Shown here one piece after another: positions 1 through 9,878 of a stretch of DNA of 64,000 nucleotides (its first letter is position 1; each line of letters opens with the position of its first letter). Source of the stretch: Timema cristinae (Eukaryota; Arthropoda; Insecta; Phasmatodea; Timematidae). The notes below the pieces were generated by a model. The model had not been told where the DNA came from. It saw only the letters and a list, made by a program, of their open reading frames with translations, and made no database searches. The translations under genes were made by a program, and so were the position numbers. The stretch covers positions 60,198,234 through 60,262,233 of the forward strand of contig JBCFYV010000001.1 in assembly GCA_039000515.1 (NCBI GenBank). The letters are read 5' to 3'.

Positions 1-67
1 AAACATTCGCTCTTAACGTTTTTTTCAAAATTTCACCACTAGCTCCGATGACAGCAGCAGAGTACGT

Positions 68-909
68 CTAGTTTATTAATTCACTTTTAAACATCACACT
101 TTGTCCTCCGAGATATATCATACAGCGGGCTTTAGATTTAAAGCACTTACAATCCAAATAATATATTGACTTTGGAAGGAAAACGTTACCGAAACTGCCC
201 AGACCGAGTATGTAGTCGGCGTGCGTTTCACCTATAATTTTAACATTTGAATAATTTTTATAAATTGTTAAATCCTCGAGATTTACAGGTTCTTCGGACT
301 TTACCTCCGGCGGTGGTGGTGGGCACGCAGCTGACTCTGCTGGCCGGTAAACAGGCGACTCTGACTGTGGATTGCGCCAGTGAATCTGACGCCTGGTAGG
401 TAGACGCCTCGGACGGTGGGCACGCAGGTGACTCTACTGACTGGTAGACAGACGACTCTGACGACGGGTACGCCTGTGACGTCTGGTAGGTAGACGACTT
501 GGTGGTGGGTACTCTGGGGCTGGGTACGCCTGTGACTCTGGGGCTGTGTACGGCTGTCTCTCCGAGGGCGGCGGCGGCGTGAAGTACGGTGACGGGTGGT
601 GTGGAGCTCGGAAGGGCGGCGGTGGAGGTCGGGTAACACAGCTACCACGTCCCCCTTGCGGAAATTGTAAACGGCGCACGTTACATCACACATATACGTT
701 TCCACGATTCTCTCGTAGGGTAGTACTTCCGTCGCTCGTATCGTGTGACAGGTAGAGTCACAAAACTCTATGTAGCCTCACTCCTCTACTTTGTAAATTA
801 CCTGTCTATCACTCACCGCCACACTGTGAACATTCTCTCCCGTCATATAGGCACGTCCCTCCATCGTATGGCCCACAAACATTAAATTAATATAGCCGGA
901 TCGAAGCAT
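68..909 (-). pseudogene. Unassigned virus-like proline-rich protein, reading frame broken
   Basis: I do not recognise this gene. A coding frame can be followed on the minus strand from an ATG at 909-907 to a TAG at 70-68, about 280 codons, but it is crossed by one in-frame stop (near 786) and about three frame changes, so it reads as several pieces. In order, the N-terminal third is mixed, with several cysteines around 640-770. Next comes a proline-rich stretch (about 540-660), then a low-complexity Ser/Tyr/Gln/Pro region (about 330-530), another short PPPPP tract near 315, and a folded-looking C-terminal part with a Gly-rich LGLGSFGNV segment. The breaks fall in low-complexity DNA, so they may be decay or assembly error. 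It lies 68 bp downstream of the 978-1268 gene on the same strand, with no room for a separate large promoter, which suggests joint expression. Viral or mobile-element origin is an inference from compactness and promoter style. Confidence 0.45.
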
Positions 910-977
910 GGTGAGCGTACCTGAGAGCTAAACGTTCTGTAGAGTGCTCCGCTGCCCGTTGTTAACTGCCGTGTCTC

Positions 978-1268
978 TTAAACGCGTTCAAAGTTCACAA
1001 CGGTAGGTGAACCGGGTTTTACTCCGGCGCAGGTAAATACCAGTTTTTCTTTATTTAACTCACACACGTCTTCATCTGTAAGAGTACCAAACCGGCAGGG
1101 TAAAAATACACAAAACTCACCGTCTAGATAGGCTATTAGACGTCTCCCGAACTTTGTATTGACGGCTTTTAATTTATCAACCGAGTACTTTTGATCTACG
1201 GCTAGATCACACAATTTGACGGTCTGCACCGCGTCGACGATATTTACCAGCTGCTGTAACTTGTCCAT
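978..1268 (-). CDS. Small unassigned protein (96 aa), possible nucleic-acid-binding fold
   Basis: An intact 96-residue frame starts at an ATG at 1268-1266 and ends in TAA at 980-978. The middle of the protein carries the pattern KLKAVNTKFGRRLIAYLD followed by VFLPCRF and then a region rich in Asp, Glu and Leu. I associate this kind of pattern (hydrophobic, a TKFG turn, a short acidic turn, then FLP.RF) with small beta-barrel-like proteins scattered in arthropod genomes next to mobile or viral genes, but I cannot name the family. There is no signal peptide and no membrane segment. A TATA box (rc of 1321-1328) and a perfect CRE palindrome (1349-1356) lie 55-90 bp upstream, which supports this start. 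The next gene on the same strand begins 68 bp downstream. Single-stranded-DNA or RNA binding is only a guess. Confidence 0.6.
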   Translation of the reverse strand: MDKLQQLVNIVDAVQTVKLCDLAVDQKYSVDKLKAVNTKFGRRLIAYLDGEFCVFLPCRFGTLTDEDVCELNKEKLVFTCAGVKPGSPTVVNFERV

Positions 1269-1279
1269 ATTGGCCCGCT

Positions 1280-1360
1280 CTACAAACGCTTATAAATAGA
1301 CAACCAAGTGGGCACCCCTCTTTATAGCCAGCCCCACCCTCCCTCGTTTGACGTCACACG
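1280..1360 (-). promoter_or_regulatory. Compact promoter: CRE plus TATA boxes
   Basis: Reading on the minus strand towards the ATG at 1268, there is a perfect TGACGTCA palindrome (1349-1356), then GCTATAAAGAGG (about 1317-1329), then a second TATA-like TATTTATAAGC (about 1288-1298). The arrangement is tight, all within 90 bp, as in early promoters of DNA viruses. That resemblance is inference; the motifs themselves are seen directly. Confidence 0.55.
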
Positions 1361-1374
1361 ATATATTCTTGTCT

Positions 1375-2340
1375 GCCCACCAACTTGGCGCCCGTGTCGA
1401 TGACCTCGATATTTAAGCTTGTCTCAACTCGTCTTGTTGTGCCGACATACTGGCGCCAGGGTTGCGACATAACACGCGATGATTACGTCATTGGGAAAAC
1501 CCAAGCTTGTCGAGGTCACGATAAATTCTTGTCCTGACTTGTCTGCCCGCCAACCTGGCGTCATCATTCTTGTCTTGACGACCCACCAAACTGTCGCCAT
1601 GTATTCAGCCCTGATATATATTTACGGTCATTACTTATGAATTTTTTTATGTACGGAAACATTACATTTATTTGTTTAAGAAGTATTGGGAGGGTCGGGT
1701 ACACGTTATGGCAGTTGGAGGCAGTGGATTCATATATCTCTCAGGGGGATGGTGGTTTTATACACTCCCTCACACCACATAAACGCTGGAACCATTCTAA
1801 CTTACTCCTCCGGTCCGTGACTGTTACACACATCCATGCATTGAGAAAGACGCTACCAAACAAACAATTTTAGTATACATTGGTGCTGGGGATAGCGGCC
1901 CTAACTGTGGATTCCGATGCCCCTGATTGTGCATAATTAGAGCTGCGACATAACACGCAATGGTTACGGCATAGGAAAATACCCAGGTAGTCCGGTCCGA
2001 GAGCTGCGGGTGGAGGAACATTTCCATGCATTTCGACAGACGCTACCAAACAAACAATTTTAGTAGACTTGTGACAGGGGTAGTGGCCCCTAACTGTGGA
2101 TTCCGAGGCCCCTGATTGTGCATAATTAGAGATGCTAGAGTTGCGACATAACACGCAATGATTACGTCATTGGAAAACACCCAGGTTGCTGAAGTCACTA
2201 TCTATTCTTTTCCCAACTTGTCTGCCCGCCAGCCCGGCGCCAGGGTTGCGACATAACACGCAATGATTACGTCATTGGGAAAACCCAAGGTTATCGAGGT
2301 CACTTGTCACCCCGGCAGGCTGGCGTCAGGGTGGCGAAGG
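1375..2340. repeat. Regulatory-looking repeat region with CRE-type and GGCGCC sites
   Basis: A module beginning TTGCGACATAACACGC and continuing with ATTACGTCATTGG and AAACCCA occurs four times in the same orientation, near 1462, 1943, 2141 and 2246. The copy near 1943 has a mutated CRE. Three of the four keep TTACGTCA (1483-1490, 2162-2169, 2267-2274). Between and beside them are GGCGCC-centred palindromes (CTGGCGCCAG at 1450-1459 and a similar one near 2235) and phrases such as CTTGTCTGCCCGCC. A longer direct duplication of about 185 bp (about 1809-1990 and 1991-2185) contains two of the modules. Two open frames on the minus strand here (1824-2027, 1870-2154) only reflect this repeat and are not called as genes. 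Confidence 0.65.
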
Positions 2341-2399
2341 AGGAGGAATGACCGGGGGAGGGGGGAAACCAGGATGAACAACCCGGCTCTGGGGGGAGG

Positions 2400-2778
2400 G
2401 GTGGGGAGGGAAAAGTGAAAGGCTGATTGCCACTGTTGGAGGTGAGTACGTCATAGAGCCAATGTTCATTATATCATTGACAGTCATAGTGAGAGGTTGG
2501 TGCCTCTTGTCTCATTCTCCCACAACGCTCTAAAACTCCAACACCTCGATCCTTAATTAGCATAAATTAATTAATTAATAATTAAAAGGCCGTCAGGAGA
2601 GGTTCAGGCCTTGTGACGATGGAACCAATGCTCATTCAACATAAGACAGCACTAGCTAGAGGTTCAAAACGATGAATAAAAACTCCAACACCGCCTCTAT
2701 CCTACCAAGGGAAAGTATGTCAGGGGCGGGAGGGGTGGGAGCAGGGGGCGGAATAACGGTAAAAAACACCCCCCCCAA
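2400..2778. other. Intergenic, G-rich then AT-rich
   Basis: A G-rich segment around 2340-2410 (runs of GGGGAGGGG type) is followed by ordinary sequence and a short TTAATTAATTAATAATTAA tract near 2568-2586. No gene is supported. Confidence 0.5.
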
Positions 2779-3043
2779 AATATAGACCGTTTTTCGATAT
2801 AAACGCTCTGAATACATATAGGCAGTTTTATGTATGTATGACTGTTCCGAAACGTCCCGAACACCCCAAATATAGACCGTTTTCGATATAAACGATCTGA
2901 ATATGTTACATAGAGGCAGTTTTATGTATGAATGACTGTTCCGAACACCCCAAATATAGACCGTTTTCGATATAAACGCTCTGAATATGTTACATATAGG
3001 CAGTTTTATGTATAAATGACTGTTCTGAAACGTCCCGAACACT
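2779..3043. repeat. Tandem repeat, three copies of 84-90 bp
   Basis: Three head-to-tail copies begin with TATAGACCGTTTTCGATATA at about 2781, 2871 and 2955, and each ends with GACTGTTCCGAA and related sequence. Copies differ by small indels and by presence or absence of an AACGTCC segment. The 128-codon minus-strand frame over this stretch (2656-3042) is a by-product, since its peptide repeats with the DNA. Confidence 0.85.
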
Positions 3044-4298
3044 ACTTATAATATAAAGTATATTGTAAATATGACAATAGGTCTTGCTAAACGTCCAAAA
3101 GCTAACTATAAATATATAGTAATTATTAGAAAAATAATAACGAAGGGTCTGCAAAATCACCTAGATGATTTGAATACTAATATCAATACACATGTATAGC
3201 ATTATAAAACTAATCACAACAGGCCTCAGTGACCATCGTCAATAGTATTAAAGCTTGTTTATAACAAGTACAGTAATAGTCTTTCTTGTCAACATAACTA
3301 TACGTTAACACAATACCACATATTACGAAAGGGGAAAAGCCCCAAAATTTAAAGAGTCATAATCTAATTATACGGCCAGATGGGTTCTAAGTTTTCTATT
3401 TTGCCTAAACCTAACATTTAAAAAAACTTGACATATTACCCCATACAGGGTATACATTACGTGCATTAATAGTCCACTTCAAACTCAAAACTAACAAAGG
3501 AGTAATCACTACCCTATCCTTGATATTAGAATGAGAAAGAGCAGCTAACCCCTGAGTTTTAAAAAAAAGAGGGGGACTTCGCTTTTATTTTTGCCAATGT
3601 AACAGACTTGCAAATATAATTTACCATAATTAAGCCAATTTACAACTAAATCAAGGTTAAATACACTATTCCCAACTATGATTATATAATTTAATTTAAA
3701 TAACAATATTTATGGTCGAAAAGGAATTTTGAGAGTATAAAACCTGAAATGTAATTTATACATTATGAACGTCCTTGACACTAAGATGTGTCCAAGGACG
3801 GGATCCTGACGAGAGTGGTATACCAATACGAGTTACATCATTATATACGTTCAATATTCAGACTCGGAAAGGGGGAAGAGGGGTAGAGAAAACAAGAGGT
3901 GAACACACACCAAGGAAGAGGGGGAAGGGGCAACTAGACGGAGGTAGAATGTTCGAGCATGTTGTGGATGGATACAGAACAATAGTTTTCTGGACACATC
4001 ATCGCCTTCTAAACGGATGTACGTCACGCTTTCCCAGCATGCCTCATGATACTTCCTAGTGCGAGCCTACACACTGTTTGCTCGTTTAGTCTGTTTTTGT
4101 TTCTTCTCGTGGCATGTTGTGTTGTGCGTGAAGTACACTTGGGAGGGGCCACTGCTGAATAGGGCTATAATATAAACCTATTTTTCTACAGACACACTTT
4201 GATCCACACACTTTGCACAGTTTCAGAAAATCATACTCAAAAAGTTATCTGGAGCAGGAGGCTGTAATGTTATTTTGGTTCCAAACAATTACTTTTCA
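3044..4298. other. AT-rich intergenic sequence
   Basis: I see no recognisable gene. A 94-codon plus-strand frame (3775-4059) has a basic, Arg/Gly-rich composition but no family resemblance, no conserved motif and no clear start context. I do not call it. The right end is the TTAA used by the piggyBac insertion. Confidence 0.5.
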
Positions 4299-4302
4299 TT
4301 AA

Positions 4303-4318
4303 CCCGGGAAAGGTAACC
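4303..4318 (+). repeat. piggyBac left terminal inverted repeat
   Basis: Sixteen bases, CCCGGGAAAGGTAACC, directly follow the TTAA. They match the reverse complement of 7236-7251 with one mismatch. Confidence 0.95.
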
Positions 4319-4499
4319 TGAGTCATATAGACTCATCTGTGAGGGTAGTGGGGATGGTATTCCGAGTGGGGGCCGCCAACCTGTACCAGGCTCAAGGTCC
4401 TCTACAAGCAGTCGACAAGCAGTCGATTTACTGGCAGCTGACGCGGTGGGAAGGTCTCTGACTACTCCTCAAACAAGGTAATGTTTTTTCGTCTAATAC

Positions 4500-4620
4500 T
4501 CAGTGAGTCAAATTGACGCATGGCTGCCACTGCATGTAAAATCTATGTGAGTCATTTTGTTCATGGTTGCCGATAAGAATCGAAAACTGTGTGAGTCATT
4601 TCGTTCATGGTTACGATAAT
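4500..4620 (+). repeat. piggyBac subterminal repeats (three copies)
   Basis: The phrase GTGAGTCAttttGttCATGGtT recurs at about 4503, 4548 and 4591 in the 5' untranslated part of the element. A fourth copy occurs in the same orientation at the 3' end (about 7190-7213). Repeats of this kind are candidate binding sites for the transposase's C-terminal Cys-rich domain. That role is inference. Confidence 0.7.
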
Positions 4621-4763
4621 AGCATAAGTTTTTGTAGCGAATTTTAATTCCTCCTAGACCTGCCATGCCTCTTTTTCTATCTCTCTCCAATCATGGTTTT
4701 CTAAACTATTATTGTAATTGCAATGTATAAAGGACAATTTTTTTAATTTTTTTAGAATTCAAG

Positions 4764-6675
4764 ATGGATACAAAAAGGATTATGACAGATGAAGAAATCA
4801 ATGATATTCTTTTTACATTGGAATCCGATGATGAAGGAGCTGAAGATATTCTCGAAAATGTTACCGATGAGGATTCTGATTCGGATTATGAACCAGTTGC
4901 AGAAGATCTTGTGGATGATGATGAGATAATTGACAATATATATCGAGGAACAGCTTCGAGATGAGAAGAGCGAAAAACGAAAACCGGCCAAGAAGTCTAA
5001 AATAGGAGGCTCACGCTCAAAACCGACGTCATCTACTTCTAAGGAAATCCCTGCCTCTGGATCAGTGACGGAAAATCGGGACTCAGTCACTTTAGTTGGA
5101 AAAAATGGCTATGTTTGGTCGACACAACCAATCAATTCCTCAAAAGGGCAAACTAGGTCAAAAAATATTATTCATGTTGCGCCTGGACCACTTAACAATG
5201 CTCTGCTCGTTGAATCACCAACCGAATGTTTCAAAAAAAATTTCACAGATAATATATTAGATATTATTCTTGAATATATAACAAGGAAATTGAAACTCTA
5301 AGGGAAAAGTACAAGGTACCAAACAAAAGCACAATTGCAGCAATTACAAAAGAAGAACTTCTGGCATTATTTGGATCTCTTTATTATGCAGCAGCGATGA
5401 AAAATAATCACCTCCATACAGCCATCCTACACAACCCTACCTTTTGTGGAGACAAGAATGGGCTATAATGTCCGAGTCCCGATTCAAGTTCTTGCTGAGG
5501 TGTCTCAGGTTTGATGACCGAGATACCAGGGAACAAAGGAACATAAAATTAGCCCCCATAAGCGAGCTGTGGGAAATTTTCGTTTCCAACTGTAAAAAAA
5601 AGTTACAAGCCTGGGTAGTATTTGACCATAGACGAGCAACTTGTAGGCTTCAGGGGAAGATGCCCATTCAGGATGTACATCCCCAGCAAGCCCAACAAAT
5701 ACGGCTTGAAAATCATTATGCTCTGTGACAATTCAACAAAGTACATGATCAATGCCAGCCCTTACCTTGGAAAGGGTTCGAACCCAAGCAACCAACCGGC
5801 GGGAACATATTTTACCCTCAACCTAGTTGAACCTGTATCCGGTACAAATAGGAACATAACCATGGATAACTGGTTTACCAGTATTCCGTTGGCAGAAAAG
5901 CTTTTGAAAGAACACAAGCTAACTATGATTGGTACAATTAAAAAAGATAAATCTGAATTCCCAAGAGAATTTACTGATAAAAATTTTAATGGAAGAAAGG
6001 TGGGCTCAAGTTCCTTTTTATTTTCTGAGACCATGGCTGCTGTTTCCTATAAACCAACCGAGAAGAAACTTGTGGCTCTTATATCTACTCTACATGATGA
6101 CGCAGCTGTAAAATGAAGGAAGTGGGAAACCGGAAATTATACTCAACTATAATGAAACTAAAGGAGGTGTGGATGTTTTTGATAGGCTTTGCCAAAACAT
6201 GAATACAGGAAGAAAAACGAAGAGATGGCCAATGGATTTTTTTTTTAATATGATGAACATAGCTGCAGTCAATTCCTATGTTATTTATTTGCATAATTTT
6301 TTCAAAAAAGAGAGAGGAAAAATTGGCGTTTTACCTAAACCACTAAACAAATTCAACTTCATGCAGCAACTTGTTCAAGAGCTTTCTGAGCCTTGGATGA
6401 GATACAGATTGACTCTCAAGATCCCCGTGAGCCTGCGAGAATGTATAATTCGATGCTGTAGAGGAGTTCAAGGTTCAAGGTTCTGTGGAGGAGCTGACCT
6501 AATGGATACCCAAGGTGATGAAAGTAGTGATATGAGAAGACCACTTGTATCCCGTGTATATTGCAGCTTTTGCCATTACAAAAAGCGGCGAAAGACGCAA
6601 TCACAATGTATTTATTGCCAAAAGCCTGTATGCGGGGAGCATATGGAAAAAATATGCTTGGAATGCAAGAAGTGA
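4764..6675 (+). pseudogene. piggyBac transposase (DDE_Tnp_1_7), frameshifted
   Basis: The transposase would excise and reinsert the element at TTAA. Translation begins at ATG 4764 with a very acidic N-terminal region typical of piggyBac. It must pass through five frame changes (about 4950, 5285, 5450, 5640-5725 and 6115) to reach the TGA at 6673. The core is clearly recognisable: RFKFLLRCLRFDDRDTR, then TIDEQLVGFRGRCPFRMYIP. The three catalytic aspartates of the family are all present: LCDNS (Asp at 5727), MDNWF (5865) and GGVDVFD (6172). The last 45 residues form the C-terminal Cys-rich domain, CxxC, CxxC, C and H, then CxxC, as in active piggyBac proteins. Length without breaks would be near 600 residues, normal for the family. 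Retention of all key residues suggests recent decay or technical indels. Confidence 0.93.
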
Positions 6676-6698
6676 GACCGAGACTTAATATTATTCTT

Positions 6699-7050
6699 TT
6701 GTGTTTATATTTTACTTTCGTGTTTATATTTTACTTTCGTATTTTTATTTTACTTTCGTGTTTATATTTTACTTTTGTGTTTATATTTTACTTTTGTCTC
6801 ATATCTTTAATATTTTAAATTCGTTTAATTTTTAATTTTTTGTTACCAACCTAAGATTTTTTTTGTAAATTGTAAGACTGAAAGTCATCTATTTTTAGTT
6901 TTTTGTAGAGGACTTTACATTTATTTGGTGATAAGTTCGTTGTATTCACCAACCTAAGACTTGTTTTTGTAAATTGTAAGACTGAAAGTCATATATTTTT
7001 AGTTTTTTGTAGAGGACTTCACATTTATTTGCTGATAAGTCGTAAATTGT
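6699..7050 (+). repeat. Tandem repeats in the piggyBac 3' region
   Basis: Two arrays lie between the transposase stop and the right end. About five copies of a 19 bp unit (GTGTTTATATTTTACTTTC) run from 6699 to 6797. A direct duplication of about 103 bp has copies beginning ACCAACCTAAGA at 6845 and 6948, differing by a few bases. Confidence 0.85.
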
Positions 7051-7235
7051 ATATAATGAGTCGTTTTTAGTCAAAAAATTAGTTTGTAAAACGTGTTTAT
7101 TGTTAATTTTATACTTGTGACGATTTTTTTTTGAATAAATAAAACTGTTTATTAAACAATACAGGTTTTGTTTATTGTAAAATGTCAGAGTGAGTCAAAA
7201 TGACTCATGGTTACCTACCACCTATTGCAAAGCAA

Positions 7236-7251
7236 GGTTACCTTTCCCTGG
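7236..7251 (-). repeat. piggyBac right terminal inverted repeat
   Basis: GGTTACCTTTCCCTGG directly precedes the right TTAA and is the inverted partner of 4303-4318. Confidence 0.95.
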
Positions 7252-7255
7252 TTAA

Positions 7256-7618
7256 CCATCCCCAGTTTTCAGGATTTAATTCTTTGGCTAACAATGATTG
7301 CACTAGATAATTTGTTTCTAGAGCATTAAAACAAAATGATTAATCGTAATCTCAATGTCAACAAAGTACCATTACAATGTTATCTCTTTACGTTTATGAG
7401 AATAATTTTAAAATTATACAGATCTCGCAGTTTCTGAAATATTCGTGTCTCTGAACATAGAAAAAATGACTACGCCTCCCTCTGTGACCTTGGGGTGAAA
7501 GGTGTACAGCTCCAATTAATAAAACTGGTCAAGTTTATAAGAAAATAAACATAATAATGTGACGTTAATTAAAACTTGGTTATTCTAGTTCCCTGCCTAG
7601 ATGTTGTTCTCTAATAAT
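7256..7618. other. AT-rich sequence between piggyBac and repeat A
   Basis: No gene or motif is recognised. It could be the outer part of repeat A, which cannot be tested because the matching part of copy C lies outside the window. Confidence 0.4.
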
Positions 7619-9185
7619 ACATGTTGTTCTAAATTACTTATATCAACCAATACATACATTATAAAGCTTGAAGGACCTTGAAAATCCATGCTATTGTCCA
7701 TATCATTATTGTCTTCTTAGTGGCTTTAAATTGTCCAGAACATTAAAAAAAGAGTTTCAATCAGAAGAACAATAAATTTCGATTTTGTGTTAAAAGGACT
7801 AATTTAATATTTATAATCTTTAGATTTTTTTTAAAAGAAGAAGAGAGCTTAATTTGTAAAAGTTTTTACTGGCTGGTGAAGGAAAACACACCATGAAGTT
7901 TTAAATAGCGATGCATGTGATAGGAAAATATTCTGGTATTAACAACATATTTTCATTTAAATTATTAACAATCCGTTTAAAAAATAATATTTCAACTATA
8001 TAGATTAAAACACAACCATTATGTGTATCTAGGAAACAACTATTATAATAATATGTTGTAATACATCGTATTTCTTGGCAACAAATAATAATCATGGCTT
8101 GATTTAAAAAAATGAAAGCGTTTGCTTATTGAAGATAAGATTAATAACGAATATAAACGCAAATATTACAAGCGATACTGTAATATGATATTATCCACGA
8201 CATTACAGGAGCCTCACATACGAGGCTAAATTTATAAAAAGATACTAAGGAATATCGTCACTCAAGATGCTTTGCCAGCTAATCAAGGTATTCTATGATA
8301 AAAATATGTCTTTTCTGTAGGAATATCACACATGGTATCTATTTATTATATTGATACTTTATAAAGAAGTTGAGTAAGGTTAACTTAAACCGTATTTTCC
8401 TGAAGTCTCAATTGCCAATAACTGGTCATCATTACAACTGCTAGAGTGTTAGTTTCTAATGAATAGTGAGTAATAAATTTATGTGTGCTCTACCGGATAT
8501 TATTAGTAATAACTTAACAACTAACCAAACAATTGATAACACTTTATTTTAGTTAGCTGGTAGAGATTTATCTTGCCAAATCAACGTACACGGGTTCTAA
8601 TCCCTGTAAGGTTATGTGGTATTTATTAAAACAAGATGGATTCTAAGATAAGCAATAATCTTGTGAGATGCAGAGTAGAGAATGGCCGTGAAAGACAATC
8701 CAATCCGCTTGAAGAGTTGGCATTTCAGGTAGTTCAAAGCAAGAGAAAATAAAAATTAGGAATTTACAAGAAAATCCACATATTATAATGAAGTTCGAGG
8801 AATTTTAGGAATCTGGTCTCAATCTAAATTTTACGTTAAGGGACCCTCAAATTTTCCAAAAGATCACAATTCAAAATTACGAACATTCTATCAAACAATC
8901 AAATAATGTATAAAAAAAGATAATGGCTGCCTCCAAATTCCCAATAAAAATAAATCAACTTCCAAACACAAATATACAAAGTGGTGGTTTGACGGGTTAA
9001 GTGATTTACCCTCGTCCAAAAAAATTAGCAATTAAGAGTACAATTCAAAACTATCTCCTTGGACGAAAATATAAAAATTACAGATGAATATCCAGATGAC
9101 CTAGAAATTTCTATAAATTTAGGCCAACTTTCGGAAACCAGTCCTAAATTAATTACAAAGTTTGTAACGAGTTACAAGTTGACGT
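7619..9185 (+). repeat. Dispersed repeat family, copy A
   Basis: From about 7619 the sequence matches the reverse complement of the right edge of the window (copy C). From about 8390 to 9185 it also matches copy B at 14650-15375. Shared anchor phrases are TGTGTGCTCTACCGGATATT (8482), AGAATGGCCG(T/C)GAAAGACAA (about 8680), and GGACGAAA(A/T)TATAAAAATTA (about 9060). Around 8557-8620 there is a tRNA-like head with an A-box-like TTAGCTGGTAGAGA and a B-box-like GGGTTCTAATCCC, so part of the family may be tRNA-derived. The 163-codon plus frame at 9059-9550 crosses from this repeat into the LINE and is not a gene. Homology may continue left of 7619, where copy C leaves the window. Confidence 0.8.
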
Positions 9186-9878
9186 TATATCAAATGGGTC
9201 AACACTCACCGCCACCCGTGATGATCTACAACACAAACACCAACACCAAAGCCCGAGCTCTGACCTCCACCGGCCAACTGGCACAAGTGACTGAGCGGAG
9301 CCTTCAACCGACTATCTGCTCGGGGCTCGATCCGCGACCGGCCGGAAACGATCGAGGTTCCACGCGGCCAGACAAAGTGATCACTTCCGCCGCTAGGACA
9401 ACCTGGACTATTCTAGTTTCTGTTTCTATTTGTTCTATCGACTTACCCCCTCTTTCCTTGGCCCGTCTCTCTGGGTTGCCCCTGTTGCCCCAACCTCCAC
9501 ACTTGTCAATAGAGTCATCGACAAGCAGTGGGAAGTTTTGGCTGATTTGATATGCGAGTTAGAGGTTGTTTTCACAGACCCTTATCCTCGTTGCATGAAC
9601 TTAATTATTGCATGAATTGGTACCTTTGAATTGTTTGTACAAAAATACACGGTTTGAGTTGTCTGTAGCCCGACACAAGATATCCACCTTGGCAGAAGCG
9701 CCAAGCTAGGTCATCTGTGAAAGGGCTGTATTGCTTTGTGAGTTACAGGCAGCATTCGCTAGCCTTTATCCTCATGGATGAGGGTGAAAACAGTGAATTG
9801 ATGAAATTATATATCTAATGAAGGATGGAATTGATTTGTGAGGTTGTGAATGATTACCTGAAAAAAATACATGTTTGA

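Larger units (their letters stand above)
4299..7255 (+). mobile_element. piggyBac transposon with TTAA target duplications
   Basis: The element runs from 4303 to 7251 (2,949 bp) between TTAA copies at 4299-4302 and 7252-7255, the hallmark target site of the piggyBac superfamily. Its ends are 16 bp inverted repeats (4303-4318, CCCGGGAAAGGTAACC, and 7236-7251) that match at 15 of 16 positions. Near-palindromes TGAGTCATATAGACTCA (4319-4335) and TGAGTCAAAATGACTCA (7191-7207) lie inside each end. The single coding region is on the plus strand and is broken by frameshifts, so this copy is presumably not autonomous as assembled, although its ends look complete. The insertion sits in AT-rich DNA just left of repeat copy A. 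Confidence 0.95.

Noticed and set aside
68..300. LGLGSFGNV in the C-terminal part of the left-edge protein looked like a protein-kinase glycine loop
   Set aside because: No catalytic loop, DFG or other kinase motif follows, and only about 50 residues remain before the stop.
2656..3042. 128-codon minus-strand frame
   Set aside because: Its peptide repeats three times exactly with the 84-90 bp tandem DNA repeat, so it is a by-product.
8557..8620. Possible tRNA gene with A-box and B-box-like sequences in repeat A
   Set aside because: Acceptor and T stems do not pair convincingly and the same sequence is degenerate in copies B and C, so it is at most the head of a tRNA-derived repeat.
9059..9550. 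163-codon plus-strand frame
   Set aside because: It starts in repeat A and ends in the LINE-side GC-rich segment. No domain is seen, and the junction makes a real gene unlikely.
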